DNA from: DATGIQ01 sp035295665
Lineage (GTDB): Bacteria; Planctomycetota; Planctomycetia; Gemmatales; Gemmataceae
Direction of reading: 5' to 3'
Assembly (NCBI GenBank): GCA_035295665.1
Contig: DATGIQ010000543.1
Location: 1 to 5,500, forward strand
DNA length: 5,500 nucleotides
This document shows positions 5,358-5,500 of the stretch, piece after piece. A program made the position numbers and the translations under genes. Position 1 is the stretch's first letter, and each line of letters begins with the position of its first letter. Under the pieces are notes generated by a model. It saw nothing but the letters and a program-made list of their open reading frames with translations, was not told where the DNA came from and did not search any database.

Positions 5358-5500
5358 CTTAGGATAAGCGCATAAATAATCTTGCCAATACCCTAAGACT
5401 TAGTGTGGTGTGATGGTGTAATTCCAATCGCCATGAAAGTCCGCACGTTGCAGGTTAATGGATGCGTATTGCTCCTTGGTCACCTTGACCCCGATCGGAT
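5358..5500 (-). mobile_element. End of an ISAzo13-family-like insertion sequence (continues past the window)
   Basis: The element is recognised by the transposase C-terminus it carries. Its left end must lie between the transposase stop (5400) and the first clear HAF residues (codon at 5355-5357). In this gap CTTAGGATA (5358-5366) and TACCCTAAG (5389-5397) are inverted copies (8 of 9 match) and may be part of the terminal structure. The exact boundary, target duplication and other terminal repeat cannot be set from this window. Confidence 0.55.
5400..5500 (-). CDS. ISAzo13-family-like transposase, C-terminal end (5' part outside window)
   Basis: The last 32 complete codons read P-I-G-V-K-V-T-K-E-Q-Y-A-S-I-N-L, then Q-R-A-D-F-H-G-D-W-N-Y-T-I-T-P-H, and stop at TAA (5402-5400). 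The pattern G-x-K-V-x-x-x-Q/E...L-N-L...F-H-G-x-W-N-Y-T-I is the hallmark C-terminus of ISAzo13-family transposases (Rhodopirellula-type DDE domain, PF07592), common in planctomycetes and other environmental bacteria. Only the tail is visible, so the catalytic DDE residues cannot be checked. The stop is in the same frame as the HAF-repeat protein that follows. Confidence 0.75.
   Translation of the reverse strand, partial: PIGVKVTKEQYASINLQRADFHGDWNYTITPH

Overview
The window looks like an accessory stretch of a GC-rich chromosome from a soil or freshwater bacterium that makes many secreted, repeat-built surface proteins. The best guess is a planctomycete (Gemmatales-like) or an acidobacterium. 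This is inferred from the style of the FG-GAP/VCBS protein (repeated GNGDGTFQ and DFNGDG), a HAF-repeat PEP-CTERM protein, an ISAzo13-type transposase end, and a GEMM-I (cyclic di-GMP-I) riboswitch. No rRNA or other taxonomic marker is present, so the assignment is soft.

Layout: positions 1-1857 (+) hold the C-terminal 618 residues of a secreted FG-GAP/VCBS beta-propeller protein, cut by the left edge. Positions 1858-2272 have no intact gene but contain what looks like a decayed plus-strand gene (one frameshift, one in-frame stop). Positions 2273-3672 (-) hold a tight two-gene operon: a two-TM protein with a cytosolic PLD-like-looking domain, followed by a class I SAM-dependent methyltransferase whose ideal Shine-Dalgarno lies inside the last codons of the upstream gene. 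Positions 3813-4225 (-) carry a small coding region that reads well only if one base is restored in a GGGG run.

Positions 4226-4937 hold no convincing protein gene longer than about 25 codons. On the minus strand they contain a textbook-looking GEMM-I aptamer (about 4614-4725), a candidate sigma-70-type promoter upstream of it (4814-4842), and a short ORF with a good ribosome-binding site downstream (4435-4512). Positions 4938-5357 (-) are the 3' part of a HAF-repeat PEP-CTERM gene. Its 5' part appears to have been replaced by an IS whose transposase C-terminus fills 5400-5500.

How it may fit together: the right half looks like a surface-protein locus damaged by IS insertion and indels, with a second-messenger riboswitch left facing a short or broken gene. 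The middle pair is an intact, translationally coupled membrane-protein/methyltransferase unit of unknown job. The most interesting items are the riboswitch and its unclear target, the coupled pair, and the three broken genes.
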